A stretch of DNA of 64,000 bases from the NCBI RefSeq assembly GCF_036946495.1, contig NZ_JAQIIX010000002.1:3348001-3412000 (forward strand). The letters run 5' to 3'. The notes beneath the pieces were generated by a model, which saw nothing but the letters and a program-made list of their open reading frames with translations, made no database searches and was not told the origin of the DNA. Source of the stretch: Mycolicibacterium neoaurum. GTDB lineage: Bacteria; Actinomycetota; Actinomycetes; Mycobacteriales; Mycobacteriaceae. Shown here piece by piece: positions 35,343 through 44,092 of this stretch. Every line of letters begins with the position of its first letter. Position 1 is the first letter of the stretch. A program made the translations under genes and the position numbers.

Positions 35343-36265
35343 TGAATTTCAACCTGCGCAACGTCCCGCTGCTGTCCCGTGTCGGCGCCGACCGTGCCGA
35401 CACCCTGCGCACCGACATCGACGCCGCCATCGCCGGGTGGCCGGACGCCCGGGTGCTCCGCGTCGACCGCCGCAACCAGGTGCTCATCGCCGACGGCAGC
35501 GTCGTGCTGGGCAGCGCGACGAGCCTCGGCGACGCTCCACCCGAGCACGCGGTGTTCCTCGGCCGCCTCGCCGACGGCCGGCACGTCTGGGCCGTCCGTG
35601 GCGAGCTCGAACCACCCGAGGATCCCGACGTGCGGACCGAGGTGCTCGACCTACGCCGCGCCGGTCCGGTGTTCGACGATGCCAGCGCGCAGTTGGTGTC
35701 GACTGCGACTGCATTGTTGAACTGGCACGACCACGCCCGGTTCAGCCCGGTCGACGGCGCCCCGACCAAGCCGATCAAGGCCGGGTGGTCGCGGAGCAAT
35801 CCGGCCACCGGTCACGAGGAGTTCCCGCGGATCGACCCGGCGGTGATCTGCCTGGTGCACGACGGTCACGATCGCGCCGTGCTGGCGCGTCAAGGCGTCT
35901 GGCCCGAGCGGATGTTCTCGATCCTGGCCGGGTTCGTCGAGGCAGGTGAATCCTTCGAAACCTGCGTGGTGCGCGAGATCGCCGAGGAGATCGGCCTCAC
36001 CGTCACCGATGTGCAGTACCTCGGCAGCCAGCCGTGGCCGTTCCCGCGCTCGCTGATGGTGGGGTTCCACGCCCTCGGCGATCCCGAGCAGCCGTTCGCG
36101 TTCAACGACGGCGAGATCGCCGAGGCCGACTGGTTCACCAGGACCGAGATCCGCGATGCGCTGGAAAACGGGGACTGGAGCAGCACGTCGCCGTCCCGCG
36201 TGCTGCTGCCCGGGTCCATTTCGATCGCACGCGAGATCATCGAGTCCTGGGCCTACGCGGTCTGA
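35342..36265 (+). CDS. nudC: NAD(H) diphosphatase / NAD-cap decapping NUDIX hydrolase
   Basis: A 307-residue NudC. The NUDIX box GFVEAGESFETCVVREIAEE followed by IGL is intact (about 197-219), and SQPWPFPRSLM is the NADH-pyrophosphatase signature. The enzyme cleaves NADH and can remove NAD caps from RNA. The zinc-ribbon cysteines found in E. coli NudC are missing: the region reads HARFSPVDGAPTKPIKAGWS, then RSNPATGHEEFPRIDP. The fold must be held without zinc. GTG start overlaps the channel stop. It ends 16 bases before the convergent thiolase, the left junction of the catabolic island. Confidence 0.92.
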   Translation: MNFNLRNVPLLSRVGADRADTLRTDIDAAIAGWPDARVLRVDRRNQVLIADGSVVLGSATSLGDAPPEHAVFLGRLADGRHVWAVRGELEPPEDPDVRTEVLDLRRAGPVFDDASAQLVSTATALLNWHDHARFSPVDGAPTKPIKAGWSRSNPATGHEEFPRIDPAVICLVHDGHDRAVLARQGVWPERMFSILAGFVEAGESFETCVVREIAEEIGLTVTDVQYLGSQPWPFPRSLMVGFHALGDPEQPFAFNDGEIAEADWFTRTEIRDALENGDWSSTSPSRVLLPGSISIAREIIESWAYAV

Positions 36266-36281
36266 GCCGTCACGGCCATGT

Positions 36282-37463
36282 TCACGGTCGGCAGTGCAGC
36301 AGCAGCGCCGTGCCCTGACCACCCCCGCCGCACAGCGCGGCGGCACCGTTGCCACCGCCGCGGCGACGCAGTTCGAGCGCCAGATGCAGGGTTATGCGTG
36401 TCCCGGACGTCCCGAGCGGGTGACCGAGTGCGATCGCACCGCCATTGACGTTGACCCGGTCCTCGTCGAGACCGAGTGCCGCCGCGGATGCGATGCCGAC
36501 CGCGGCGAAAGCCTCGTTGATCTCGACCAGATCCAGTGCGGCGGGCGCGAGCTCGCTACGGGCGCAGGCGGCCGCAATGGCATTGGCGGGCTGCAACTGC
36601 AGCGTGGAATCGGGTCCGGCGACCATGCCGTGGGCGCCGATCTCGGCGATCCACCCCACACCGAGTTCCTCGGCCTTGCGCCGGCTCATCACCACGACGG
36701 CGGCGGCACCGTCGTTGATCGGTGAGGCATTGCCGGCCGTGACGTTGCCGTCGGGTCTAAATGCGGGCCGCAGACGAGCCAGCGACTCGATCGTGGTGTC
36801 GGCCCGGATGCTCTCGTCATGGTCGAACGGAAGGGACTCACCCCGGCGCCCGGAGACCTGCACCGGCACCACCTCGTCGGCGAAGAGTCCGTCTTTCCAG
36901 GCGGTTGCAGCACGGGTGTGGGAGCGCGCCGCGAACGCGTCCTGGGCGGCGCGGTCGAGATCGTTGGCGTCCTCGGTCAGTGCTCCCATCGCCTCGTCGG
37001 TGAAGACGTCACGCAGGCCGTCGAAGGCGAGGTGGTCGGTGACCGCGACATCGCCGTACTTGTACCCGGCGCGAGATTTCGGCAGCAGATGCGGCGCCTG
37101 GCTCATCGATTCCTGGCCACCGGCGACCACGATCTCCGCACTGCCGCAACGAATCATCTGATCCGCCAGAATGATCGAGTCGATACCGGAGAGGCACACC
37201 TTGTTGACGGTCAGGGCGGGCACGGTCATGGGGATGCCGCCGGCCACCGCGGCTTGGCGGGCCGGAAGCTGGCCCGCGCCGGCGGTCAGCACCTGTCCCA
37301 TGATCACGTACTGAACCTGTGTGCCGGTGATGCCGGCCTTCGCGAGAGCCCCGGCGATGGCTGTTCCGCCCAGCTCGGCCGCACTCATCGAGGACAGCGA
37401 GCCCATGAACCGTCCGATCGGGGTGCGTGCTCCGGCGACCAGAACCGAGGTGCCGCTCGTCAT
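36282..37463 (-). CDS. Acetyl-CoA C-acetyltransferase (thiolase)
   Basis: A 393-residue thiolase II. The nucleophile cysteine lies in NKVCLSGIDSI near 88-98, the second-site motifs are NGGAIALGHPLGTSGTR and the C-terminal AALCGGGGQGTALLLH. It should cleave acetoacetyl-CoA (or a longer 3-oxoacyl-CoA) to acetyl-CoA. ATG 37463 overlaps the stop of the CoA-transferase beta gene as ATGA. As third gene of a scoA-scoB-thiolase operon beside a ketone carboxylase, it is the terminal step of a ketone-degradation route. Confidence 0.92.
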   Translation of the reverse strand: MTSGTSVLVAGARTPIGRFMGSLSSMSAAELGGTAIAGALAKAGITGTQVQYVIMGQVLTAGAGQLPARQAAVAGGIPMTVPALTVNKVCLSGIDSIILADQMIRCGSAEIVVAGGQESMSQAPHLLPKSRAGYKYGDVAVTDHLAFDGLRDVFTDEAMGALTEDANDLDRAAQDAFAARSHTRAATAWKDGLFADEVVPVQVSGRRGESLPFDHDESIRADTTIESLARLRPAFRPDGNVTAGNASPINDGAAAVVVMSRRKAEELGVGWIAEIGAHGMVAGPDSTLQLQPANAIAAACARSELAPAALDLVEINEAFAAVGIASAAALGLDEDRVNVNGGAIALGHPLGTSGTRITLHLALELRRRGGGNGAAALCGGGGQGTALLLHCRP

Positions 37464-38110
37464 GACAGGTCCAACGGAGCTTCGGTGGCGGCGACCACAT
37501 CGGCGAATTCGACCCCCGGGGCCAGCTCGCGCACCGTGAGGGTGCCGTGGGTGGTGACGTCCAGAACGGCAAGGTTGGTGATGATGCGGTCGACCACCCT
37601 GGCACCGGTCAGGGGCAGGGTGCACGAGTTCACGATCTTGGGTTGGCCCGATTTGTCGGTGTGCTCCATCAGCACGATCACCCGGTCGGCACCGTGTACC
37701 AGGTCCATGGCACCGCCCATACCCTTGACCATCTTGCCGGGGATCATCCAGTTGGCCAGATCGCCCCACCGGGAGACCTGCATCGCACCCAGTACCGCGG
37801 TGTCGATATGACCGCCTCGGATCATCCCGAACGACGCAGCCGAATCGAAGAAGGCCGCACCCGGGATGACGGTGACGGTCTCCTTGCCCGCATTGATCAG
37901 GTCGGCGTCCACGGCATCGTCGGTGGGGTAGGGGCCGGTGCCCAGGATCCCGTTCTCTGAGTGCAGGGTGACGCGCACGCCGGGGTCGAGGTGGTCGGGG
38001 ATGAGCGTGGGTAGACCTATTCCCAGATTCACGTATTGGCCGTCGATCATCTCGCGGGCCGCGCGGGCGGCCATCTGGTCACGCGACCAGCCGGTGAGAG
38101 TGGTGGTCAT
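37460..38110 (-). CDS. 3-oxoacid CoA-transferase, beta subunit
   Basis: A 216-residue family I CoA-transferase beta chain. It starts at ATG 38110 with MIDGQYVNLGIGLPTLIPDH, and holds the catalytic glutamate motif SENGILGTGPYPT. GAMQVSRWGDLANWMIPG and LPLTGARVVDRIITNLAVLD are typical of ScoB/PcaJ. With the alpha chain it moves CoA from succinyl-CoA (or acetyl-CoA) to acetoacetate or a similar 3-oxoacid. Overlapping ATGA junctions on both sides enforce coupled translation with scoA and the thiolase. Confidence 0.92.
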   Translation of the reverse strand: MTTTLTGWSRDQMAARAAREMIDGQYVNLGIGLPTLIPDHLDPGVRVTLHSENGILGTGPYPTDDAVDADLINAGKETVTVIPGAAFFDSAASFGMIRGGHIDTAVLGAMQVSRWGDLANWMIPGKMVKGMGGAMDLVHGADRVIVLMEHTDKSGQPKIVNSCTLPLTGARVVDRIITNLAVLDVTTHGTLTVRELAPGVEFADVVAATEAPLDLS

Positions 38111-38892
38111 CTTTCGCCCTCCTGGTTGCGCACGGTGCGCTTCTCGATGCGTTTGTCCTGGTGACCGGTGTGCACGATGCGTTGCACGAACACACCGGGC
38201 AGGTGGACGTTGTTGGGATCGATATCGCCCGCCTCGACCAGGTTTTCCACCTGGGCGATGGTCACCTTGCCCGCCATTGCGGCCAGCGGGTTGAAATTCA
38301 TGGCGGTCTTGTCGAACACCAGATTCCCCGCGGTATCCCCGACCTTGGCGTGGACGAGTGCGAAGTCGGCGCGAATCGACTCCTCCAGCACGTGGCGTCT
38401 GCCGTCGAAGACTCTGGTCTCTTTCGGCGGCGAGGCGATGAGTACCGAGCCGTCGGGCGCGTAGCGCCACGGGATTCCGCCGTCGGACACCGGGGTTGCG
38501 ACACCTGCCGGTGTGTAGAACGCCGGTATGCCCGCACCTCCGGCGCGAAGCCTTTCGGCCAGGGTGCCTTGCGGTGTCAGTTCGACCTCGAGTTCACCGG
38601 CCAGGTACTGCCTGGCGAATTCCTTGTTCTCACCGACATAGGACGCGGTGACGCGCCGGATGCGTCCGAGCGCCAGCAGTATGCCCAGACCGTGATCATC
38701 GACGCCACAGTTGTTGGAGTACACCTCCAGGTCGGTGGTCGCGGTATCGGCGATGGCCCGGATGAGCGCATCGGGTATGCCACACAGCCCGAACCCGCCG
38801 ACCGCTATGCGGGCGCCGTCGCTGATGTCGACGACCGCCTCCGCGGCGGTGGAGTACACCTTCGAGGACACGTGATCACCACTTTCGTCCAT
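38107..38892 (-). CDS. 3-oxoacid CoA-transferase, alpha subunit
   Basis: A family I CoA-transferase alpha chain of up to 261 residues. GGFGLCGIPDALIRA (about 32-46) is the glycine-rich CoA-site loop; SNNCGVDDHGLGILL and EGER-type end follow. The ATG at 38892 has no clear ribosome site, and a GTG at 38871 is an equally good start. First gene of the scoA-scoB-thiolase operon, divergent from the IclR gene across 144 bases that contain the putative IclR operator. Substrate preference (acetoacetate versus 3-oxoadipate) is inferred from neighbours, not from residues. Confidence 0.9.
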   Translation of the reverse strand: MDESGDHVSSKVYSTAAEAVVDISDGARIAVGGFGLCGIPDALIRAIADTATTDLEVYSNNCGVDDHGLGILLALGRIRRVTASYVGENKEFARQYLAGELEVELTPQGTLAERLRAGGAGIPAFYTPAGVATPVSDGGIPWRYAPDGSVLIASPPKETRVFDGRRHVLEESIRADFALVHAKVGDTAGNLVFDKTAMNFNPLAAMAGKVTIAQVENLVEAGDIDPNNVHLPGVFVQRIVHTGHQDKRIEKRTVRNQEGER

Positions 38893-39005
38893 TATTCAAA
38901 CGATCAATCTGACATCGACAAGTGTGGATCACGAGGATTCGCAGTGGAAGTCGTCGAACAGTAGCGGCAGCAATCTGCTCGAATGGTGGTCGACTTCGGA
39001 TTCGA

Positions 39006-39022
39006 CGTTCATTCAGTGAACG
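39006..39022. promoter_or_regulatory. Palindrome, putative IclR operator
   Basis: The hyphenated palindrome CGTTCA-TTCAG-TGAACG lies 14 bases before the IclR start codon and in the divergent gap to scoA. Six-base perfect arms with a five-base centre fit the size of IclR-dimer half-sites. Autorepression together with control of scoAB-thiolase is the simplest reading. Confidence 0.5.
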
Positions 39023-39036
39023 CATACTCTCGATGT

Positions 39037-39807
39037 GTGACGGATTCCATGAGCGGACCGGGGGTGATCGCCCGGGCCGGTGTGCTCCTGCGGGCGGTCA
39101 GCGTCGCCGAGCCCGCGGGCGCCTCCACCACCGAGCTGGCATCGGCCGCCGGACTCGCTCGTCCCACGGTGCATCGCCTGTTGACGGCGCTGAACGAGCA
39201 GGGACTGGTCGACCGCGATCGCAAGACCGGCAGGTGGAACCTCGGGCCCGAGCTGTACTTGCTCGGCGCCGCAGCGGCCAACCGGTACGACATCGTCGAC
39301 CAGGCCCGTGACATGGTCGCGGTGTTGGCCCAGGAGTCCGGAGAAAGCGCGTTCCTATCTGCCCGCCGCGGTGACGAGACAGTCTGCGTCTACGCAGAGG
39401 AGGGCAGTTTTCCGCTGCGCTCGCACGTCTTACACGTCGGCGTGCGGTTTCCGCTGGGCGTCGCGTCCGCCGGGCTGGCCATCCTCAGCCATCTGACCGA
39501 ACGGGAGGTCGACGACTTCTTCGCCCGTCAGTCACCGCACACCCGTTGGGGTGCAGAGCATTCCGAGTCACAGATTCGAGAGCGCATTGCCGCGACACGA
39601 TCCACCGGTTACGCGGTCAATCCGGCGTTGTTGGTGGAGGGCAGCTGGGGGATGGGCGCCGCCGTCTTCGACCGTTATGGTCAACCGGCCTGGGCGTTGA
39701 GCGTGACGGGCGTCGAGACGCGCTTTCGGGCCGACCGGAGACCTGTCCTGGGGCAGCTGTTGTTGGCGCAGGCGCACCGGCTGTCGGTTCGCCTGCGCCA
39801 CCATTGA
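39037..39807 (+). CDS. IclR family transcriptional regulator
   Basis: A 256-residue IclR. The winged HTH (about 12-70) contains STTELASAAGLARPTVHRLL then LLTALNEQGLVDRD. The C-terminal effector GAF-like domain includes GVRFPLGVASAGLAILS and ends in a short basic tail. GTG 39037 is preferred; ATG 39049 and a longer frame from 38983 are alternatives. It is divergent from scoAB-thiolase and convergent (nine bases) with the alcohol dehydrogenase, so it sits between the two halves of the ketone cluster. The effector is probably a pathway acid or ketone. Confidence 0.9.
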   Translation: MTDSMSGPGVIARAGVLLRAVSVAEPAGASTTELASAAGLARPTVHRLLTALNEQGLVDRDRKTGRWNLGPELYLLGAAAANRYDIVDQARDMVAVLAQESGESAFLSARRGDETVCVYAEEGSFPLRSHVLHVGVRFPLGVASAGLAILSHLTEREVDDFFARQSPHTRWGAEHSESQIRERIAATRSTGYAVNPALLVEGSWGMGAAVFDRYGQPAWALSVTGVETRFRADRRPVLGQLLLAQAHRLSVRLRHH

Positions 39808-39816
39808 TGGCCCGCG

Positions 39817-40857
39817 TCAGGGTGTCAGCAGGACCTTGAGTGCCCCGGTGTGTGCGGCATCGCCGAAATCACGGTAGGCAGCCTCGAATTCATCGAAGCG
39901 ATAGCGGTGGGTGATCATCGACGATGTCTCCAGGCGCCGGGCGGCGACCAGGTCGATGAGTGTCGGCGTCGATGACGTGTCGACGAGCCCGGTGGTGAGC
40001 GTCAGGTTCTTGATCCAGATGTCTTCCAGATGCAGGGTGGCCGGGCCGCCGTGCACACCGATATTCGCCACATGACCGCACGGGCGCGCCAGGCGCACCG
40101 CGAGCTCGAAGGTCGACGGCAGTCCGACGGCCTCCATGCTGACCTCTACTCCGTGTCCGGCGGTCAACTCGGCCACCACCGTTTCCGGATTCTCGCGCGC
40201 CGAGTTGACGACGATATCGGCCCCGAACCGGCGGGCGGCCTCGAGTCGGCTATCGGCGAGGTCGATCGCCACGATGGCGCTCGGGCTGAACAGTTTTGCC
40301 GCGGCGATCGCGGCCAGTCCGATCGGACCGGCACCGATCACGGCGACGGTGTCGCCGGGTTCGACGCGGCCGTTCAACGCCCCGACCTCGTAGCCGGTGG
40401 GCAACAGATCGGCCAGGGCGATCATCTGCTCATCGCTGACCCCGGCGGGAATGGCGTGTGTCGAGTTGTCGGCGAACGGAACCCGCACATACTCGGCCTG
40501 CGTGCCGTCGACACGGTGCCCGAGAATCCACCCACCGCCACCGATGCATTGGCCGTAACGGCTGCGCCGGCAGTAGTGGCAACTCCCGCACGCGCTCACA
40601 CAGGACACCAGCACCCGGTCGCCGACGGCCACCCTGCGCACACCGGTCCCGACCGCGACGATGGTGCCGACGGCTTCGTGGCCGAGCACGCGGCCGGGAT
40701 CGGCGGTGGGGACGTGTCCGCGCAGGATGTGCAGGTCGGTCCCGCAGATCGTCACCGCCTCCACCCGCACGATGGCATCGGTGGGATCGGTGATCACGGC
40801 ATCGGGCACGTCGGCCCAGCTCGCATTTCCGCCTCCGCGGTACACCATGGCCTTCAT
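39817..40857 (-). CDS. Zinc-dependent alcohol dehydrogenase (isopropanol dehydrogenase-like MDR)
   Basis: A 346-residue medium-chain dehydrogenase. The catalytic zinc site uses CGTDLHILRG and LGHEAVGTIV; the structural zinc has four cysteines in SACGSCHYCRRSRYGQC. The Rossmann loop is VAVIGAGPIGLAAIAA with an acidic AIDLADSRLE end, so NAD+ is the expected cofactor. The GGGWILGHRVDGTQAEYVRV signature is shared with a group annotated as secondary-alcohol dehydrogenases. As last gene of the carboxylase operon it would oxidise a secondary alcohol to the ketone that is then carboxylated. Start ATG 40857. Confidence 0.85.
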   Translation of the reverse strand: MKAMVYRGGGNASWADVPDAVITDPTDAIVRVEAVTICGTDLHILRGHVPTADPGRVLGHEAVGTIVAVGTGVRRVAVGDRVLVSCVSACGSCHYCRRSRYGQCIGGGGWILGHRVDGTQAEYVRVPFADNSTHAIPAGVSDEQMIALADLLPTGYEVGALNGRVEPGDTVAVIGAGPIGLAAIAAAKLFSPSAIVAIDLADSRLEAARRFGADIVVNSARENPETVVAELTAGHGVEVSMEAVGLPSTFELAVRLARPCGHVANIGVHGGPATLHLEDIWIKNLTLTTGLVDTSSTPTLIDLVAARRLETSSMITHRYRFDEFEAAYRDFGDAAHTGALKVLLTP

Positions 40858-40903
40858 CGATCGACTTCCTTTCTCGGTGATATGTACCCGTCGAACATGG
40901 TGG

Positions 40904-41701
40904 TCAGCGCAGTTTCGCCAGCTGTTCCAGGACACGTTCCGGGGATGCGGTGGCCGGGATCGATGTCACCACCATGTCGGTGCCTGCCACGGGGACGTCG
41001 GCATCGTGGTCGGTCCAGAAGGTGCGTTCGATCATCCCGATACTGGGATCCCCCGGCGGAGTGGATATCTCATCCTCGCCCCACATCGCGGTCGGCCAGC
41101 CGAAATGCGCTGTCACATTGGTCACCGCGGTGTAGTCGGCCAGTGCCTCGGGCAGTGCGGAGCCTCTGCTGTCGAGCAGCACCAAGGAGACGGGCAGTGA
41201 TCCCAGCTGACCGAGCCACTCGGCGACGTACATCGAGGCGTTGTCGGCGCGATCGGGGTCGATCTCACCGAGTGGATTGCCTGCGATCGCATGGGCGCCG
41301 GCCAACCAGCGGGCGGGCGAGGGGAGATGCAGGAGTAGTTGGCGGCGGGTCGTTTTCGCTGCAGTTGCCAAGACCTCACGGGCCGAATCGAGCACGTCGG
41401 AATCGGTCAGTAGCGTGCGCAGGGGATAGCCGACGCGCGTCTTGGCGCCCATGGCCGCGACCAGATCAGGGCGTGAATCGGTATGAGCGGTGAGCACGCT
41501 GTCGATGTCGATCCATAGTGCATCGGGATTCAACAGTGCCGTCACCTGGCCGAAGTGCCCCGCCGTGAGCGTGGTGTCGGTCCAGGGAATTGCTGCACCC
41601 TGACGGATCACCGCGGTGGAGTATGCGGCGTCATCGATCAGCAGCGCGCTGGTGCGTCCGCTGGGGCTGGTCGGTGTCGGAGTTTTCGCGCTCATGGACA
41701 T
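40904..41701 (-). CDS. Small subunit of the ketone carboxylase, ApcE-position protein
   Basis: A 265-residue protein of no domain that I recognise. Alternating strands and helices (SGRTSALLIDDAAY, PDALWIDIDSVLTAH, RRQLLLHLPSPARWLAG, LPVSLVLLDSRGSA) suggest a TIM-barrel-like or Rossmann-like fold. ATG 41701 follows GAAAGG. Its place after the HyuB-type gene copies apcE in the acetophenone carboxylase operon of Aromatoleum, whose product is a separable 34-kDa component needed for activity. It may therefore be the detachable partner of the core enzyme. Assignment is by position and size only. Confidence 0.6.
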   Translation of the reverse strand: MSMSAKTPTPTSPSGRTSALLIDDAAYSTAVIRQGAAIPWTDTTLTAGHFGQVTALLNPDALWIDIDSVLTAHTDSRPDLVAAMGAKTRVGYPLRTLLTDSDVLDSAREVLATAAKTTRRQLLLHLPSPARWLAGAHAIAGNPLGEIDPDRADNASMYVAEWLGQLGSLPVSLVLLDSRGSALPEALADYTAVTNVTAHFGWPTAMWGEDEISTPPGDPSIGMIERTFWTDHDADVPVAGTDMVVTSIPATASPERVLEQLAKLR

Positions 41702-41755
41702 GCCTTTCGAGAGGGGTGGTGGCGGCCCCGGGGACGACCGGGGCCGCCACCGGTA

Positions 41756-44068
41756 TCAGGTGAGTCGGGTGACCGTCTCGCCGTACTTGGCCTCGAGCTC
41801 GGCGATACGGGCCTCGAGCCTGCCGATCTTGACCTCGCGTCGGTCCGGGACCATGACGATCGGAAGCTCTTCCAATGGCGCACATACCCGTTCGGGTCCG
41901 TCGATCGTGTACACCGTGGCGGTGATATCCCGCTCCTCGGGCGTCCAGGTGCCCCATGATCCGTAGTAGGGCAGGTCCTTCGGCGGTTCGGAGGTGACGA
42001 ACTCCTTGCAGAACTCGGCGAAGGGCTTGCCCCGTCGCAGGCGGTCGGCACGGGCCGCGGCGCGCGCCGACGTGGTCGCCTCGTTGTCGAGTCGGAACGT
42101 GGCGGGGTCGTAGCGCACCGCGAAGATGTCCTCGGCCACGCGCTGGCTGATCCGGCCGAGCTCGGCATCACGCACCACCGACTCCGGGTCGCGCTCCAAC
42201 GGGTCTCCGTATCCTCCGCCGGCGCCCTGGCTGATCATGTAGAGCTCGCCGTCCTTGGCGAGATCGAACTGCAGGCCCATGTGTGAGGTGGAGTAGCGCC
42301 CGTCCGGGAACGGGCGTTCGTTCATGACCTTTTCGATCGACAGATCGAATTTCCTGTTGTCCTTGCGGAAGTGCTCGTAGACGTTGGTTCCCTTGACCAT
42401 CGCGAGCGGATATGTGCCGCAACCGTATCCGCCGTACATGCCATAGATCGACGAGAACTTCGCACCCGAGGTCACGGTCATGAAACCCCATTGCGGCGTG
42501 CCCTCGGCGGCCACGATCATCTCGTAGCCCATCCCGCCGGTGAACTTGCCGAAGCCCATGTTGTCCCGGACCAGTCGCTTGGCCACGAGCTGCATGAACG
42601 GCACCTCTTCTTCCATCACCTCCTGCTCGGCAGTATCGGCCATCGCGCAGAACAGTGGCGAGATGGCGTCCTCGCCATCGCGGAACGGCTTTGCACCACC
42701 GGGCATCCCGTTGAGATCTGCACACAGGTTGCCCACCATGTCACCGTGCTGGGTGACCCCACCCCACAGGAAGGTGTTGATCTGGTTGAACCAGTTGGCC
42801 ACCACGTTGCTGTACTTGTTCGGCGTGGAGAACGACATCCGGCTGTAGAGCGCCTGCATACAGGAGAATCCTCGGAAGGAGGCCTGTAGCGATTGCCCCA
42901 TCGGTGCGTCGTAGGAGGCGTCGGCCCAGGTGCCCTCGTCGGAGATGATCTCGATACAGCTCATCGCCGCGGTGCAACGAGGCAGATCGGGCCACCAGAA
43001 GGCCAGGATGGCCTGCATCATCATCGATTTCACGCTGCACAGGGGTGAGTTGATGGCTCGGTTGAGGATCTCCGGCCCGGTGCCGCGCAGGTCGACGGTC
43101 ATCGTGTCGCCCTTGACGGTGATCTTGCAGGCGAACTTGATCAGGATGTTCTCTTTGAGCGTGCTGTCCATGAACTGGTCGAAACGATAGGTGCCGTCCG
43201 GCAATTCAGAGATCCGGCGGCGGACCTCGGCGTCGACATCCTCGACGGTGGTGCGCAGCGCGGCCACGAATGTGTCGATCCCGACTTCGTCGATGACCTT
43301 GTCGATACGCTCCATGATCTTGCGGACCGCGGTGATCTTGACCTTGAGATCGGCGAGCTGCAACTTCGGATCGCGCACCGAGTGCTGAAGGAAGGTCAAC
43401 AGGTCCCGCCGCAGTTCGCCCCGCTCGACGATCTTGAACGGACTCATCCGCAACCCGTCGTCGAAGGCGGTCTCCGAGCCCGAGGGCATCCCGCCTGGCT
43501 CGCAGGCACCGTTCTCGCCCTCGTGGATGGTGGCGGCCACCCACGCGATGATCTCGTCATTGCGGATGATCGGCATGATCATCGACTGGTCGGTGTTGTG
43601 CACGTTGCCATATCGCGCGTCGTTGTGGATGAACCCGTCGCCGGCGTGGACGCCGACGGTCGGCTCGTCCTTCCAGTACTTCATGATGTACCGGATCGGA
43701 TGGTGCAGGATCGCGCTGAACGCGATGACGCCGTGGCAGGACAGATAGGAGACATCGCCGGAGGCGGTGTAGATCGCGGTGGTGAGGTCACCCCATTTGG
43801 CTCCCGGCGCGGCACCCTGCGCCTCGCACATCTCATAGCCCTCGTCGAGGGCCCCGGCGATGCGCTTGCGGATGCGTTCGACCTGGAGCCGGTCCACCCC
43901 CATGGCGATCGCCGCGTCTTCGTGCGGTGAGCGTTGCGAAATCTGGTGACTGCGCATGATTTCCGGATCGGGTCCGAGGAACAGGGTGGTCTCGTCCATG
44001 AACCGGTCCACCCACTGCTGTTCCTGCTCGGTGAGCTGCCCGGCCGGGCGGTCGTTGACTGTGGTCAT
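41756..44068 (-). CDS. Ketone carboxylase HyuB-type subunit (ApcD/AcxB-like)
   Basis: A 770-residue hydantoinase B/oxoprolinase family protein. Motifs: AGDGFIHNDARYGNVHNTDQ at about 142-161, where His/Asp residues form the metal/ketone site in acetone carboxylase alpha subunits, VAATIHEGENGACEPGGMPS, a glycine-rich SQGAGGGYGDPLERDPESV, and a C-terminal coiled segment (KIGRLEARIAELEAKYGE). In acetone/acetophenone carboxylases this subunit binds the ketone (enol-phosphate) and performs C-C formation with bicarbonate. A good AAGGACG precedes the ATG. It follows the HyuA gene by 24 bases. Confidence 0.85.
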   Translation of the reverse strand: MTTVNDRPAGQLTEQEQQWVDRFMDETTLFLGPDPEIMRSHQISQRSPHEDAAIAMGVDRLQVERIRKRIAGALDEGYEMCEAQGAAPGAKWGDLTTAIYTASGDVSYLSCHGVIAFSAILHHPIRYIMKYWKDEPTVGVHAGDGFIHNDARYGNVHNTDQSMIMPIIRNDEIIAWVAATIHEGENGACEPGGMPSGSETAFDDGLRMSPFKIVERGELRRDLLTFLQHSVRDPKLQLADLKVKITAVRKIMERIDKVIDEVGIDTFVAALRTTVEDVDAEVRRRISELPDGTYRFDQFMDSTLKENILIKFACKITVKGDTMTVDLRGTGPEILNRAINSPLCSVKSMMMQAILAFWWPDLPRCTAAMSCIEIISDEGTWADASYDAPMGQSLQASFRGFSCMQALYSRMSFSTPNKYSNVVANWFNQINTFLWGGVTQHGDMVGNLCADLNGMPGGAKPFRDGEDAISPLFCAMADTAEQEVMEEEVPFMQLVAKRLVRDNMGFGKFTGGMGYEMIVAAEGTPQWGFMTVTSGAKFSSIYGMYGGYGCGTYPLAMVKGTNVYEHFRKDNRKFDLSIEKVMNERPFPDGRYSTSHMGLQFDLAKDGELYMISQGAGGGYGDPLERDPESVVRDAELGRISQRVAEDIFAVRYDPATFRLDNEATTSARAAARADRLRRGKPFAEFCKEFVTSEPPKDLPYYGSWGTWTPEERDITATVYTIDGPERVCAPLEELPIVMVPDRREVKIGRLEARIAELEAKYGETVTRLT

Positions 44069-44092
44069 CTCTTGTTCGTCCTTAGTGTGAAG

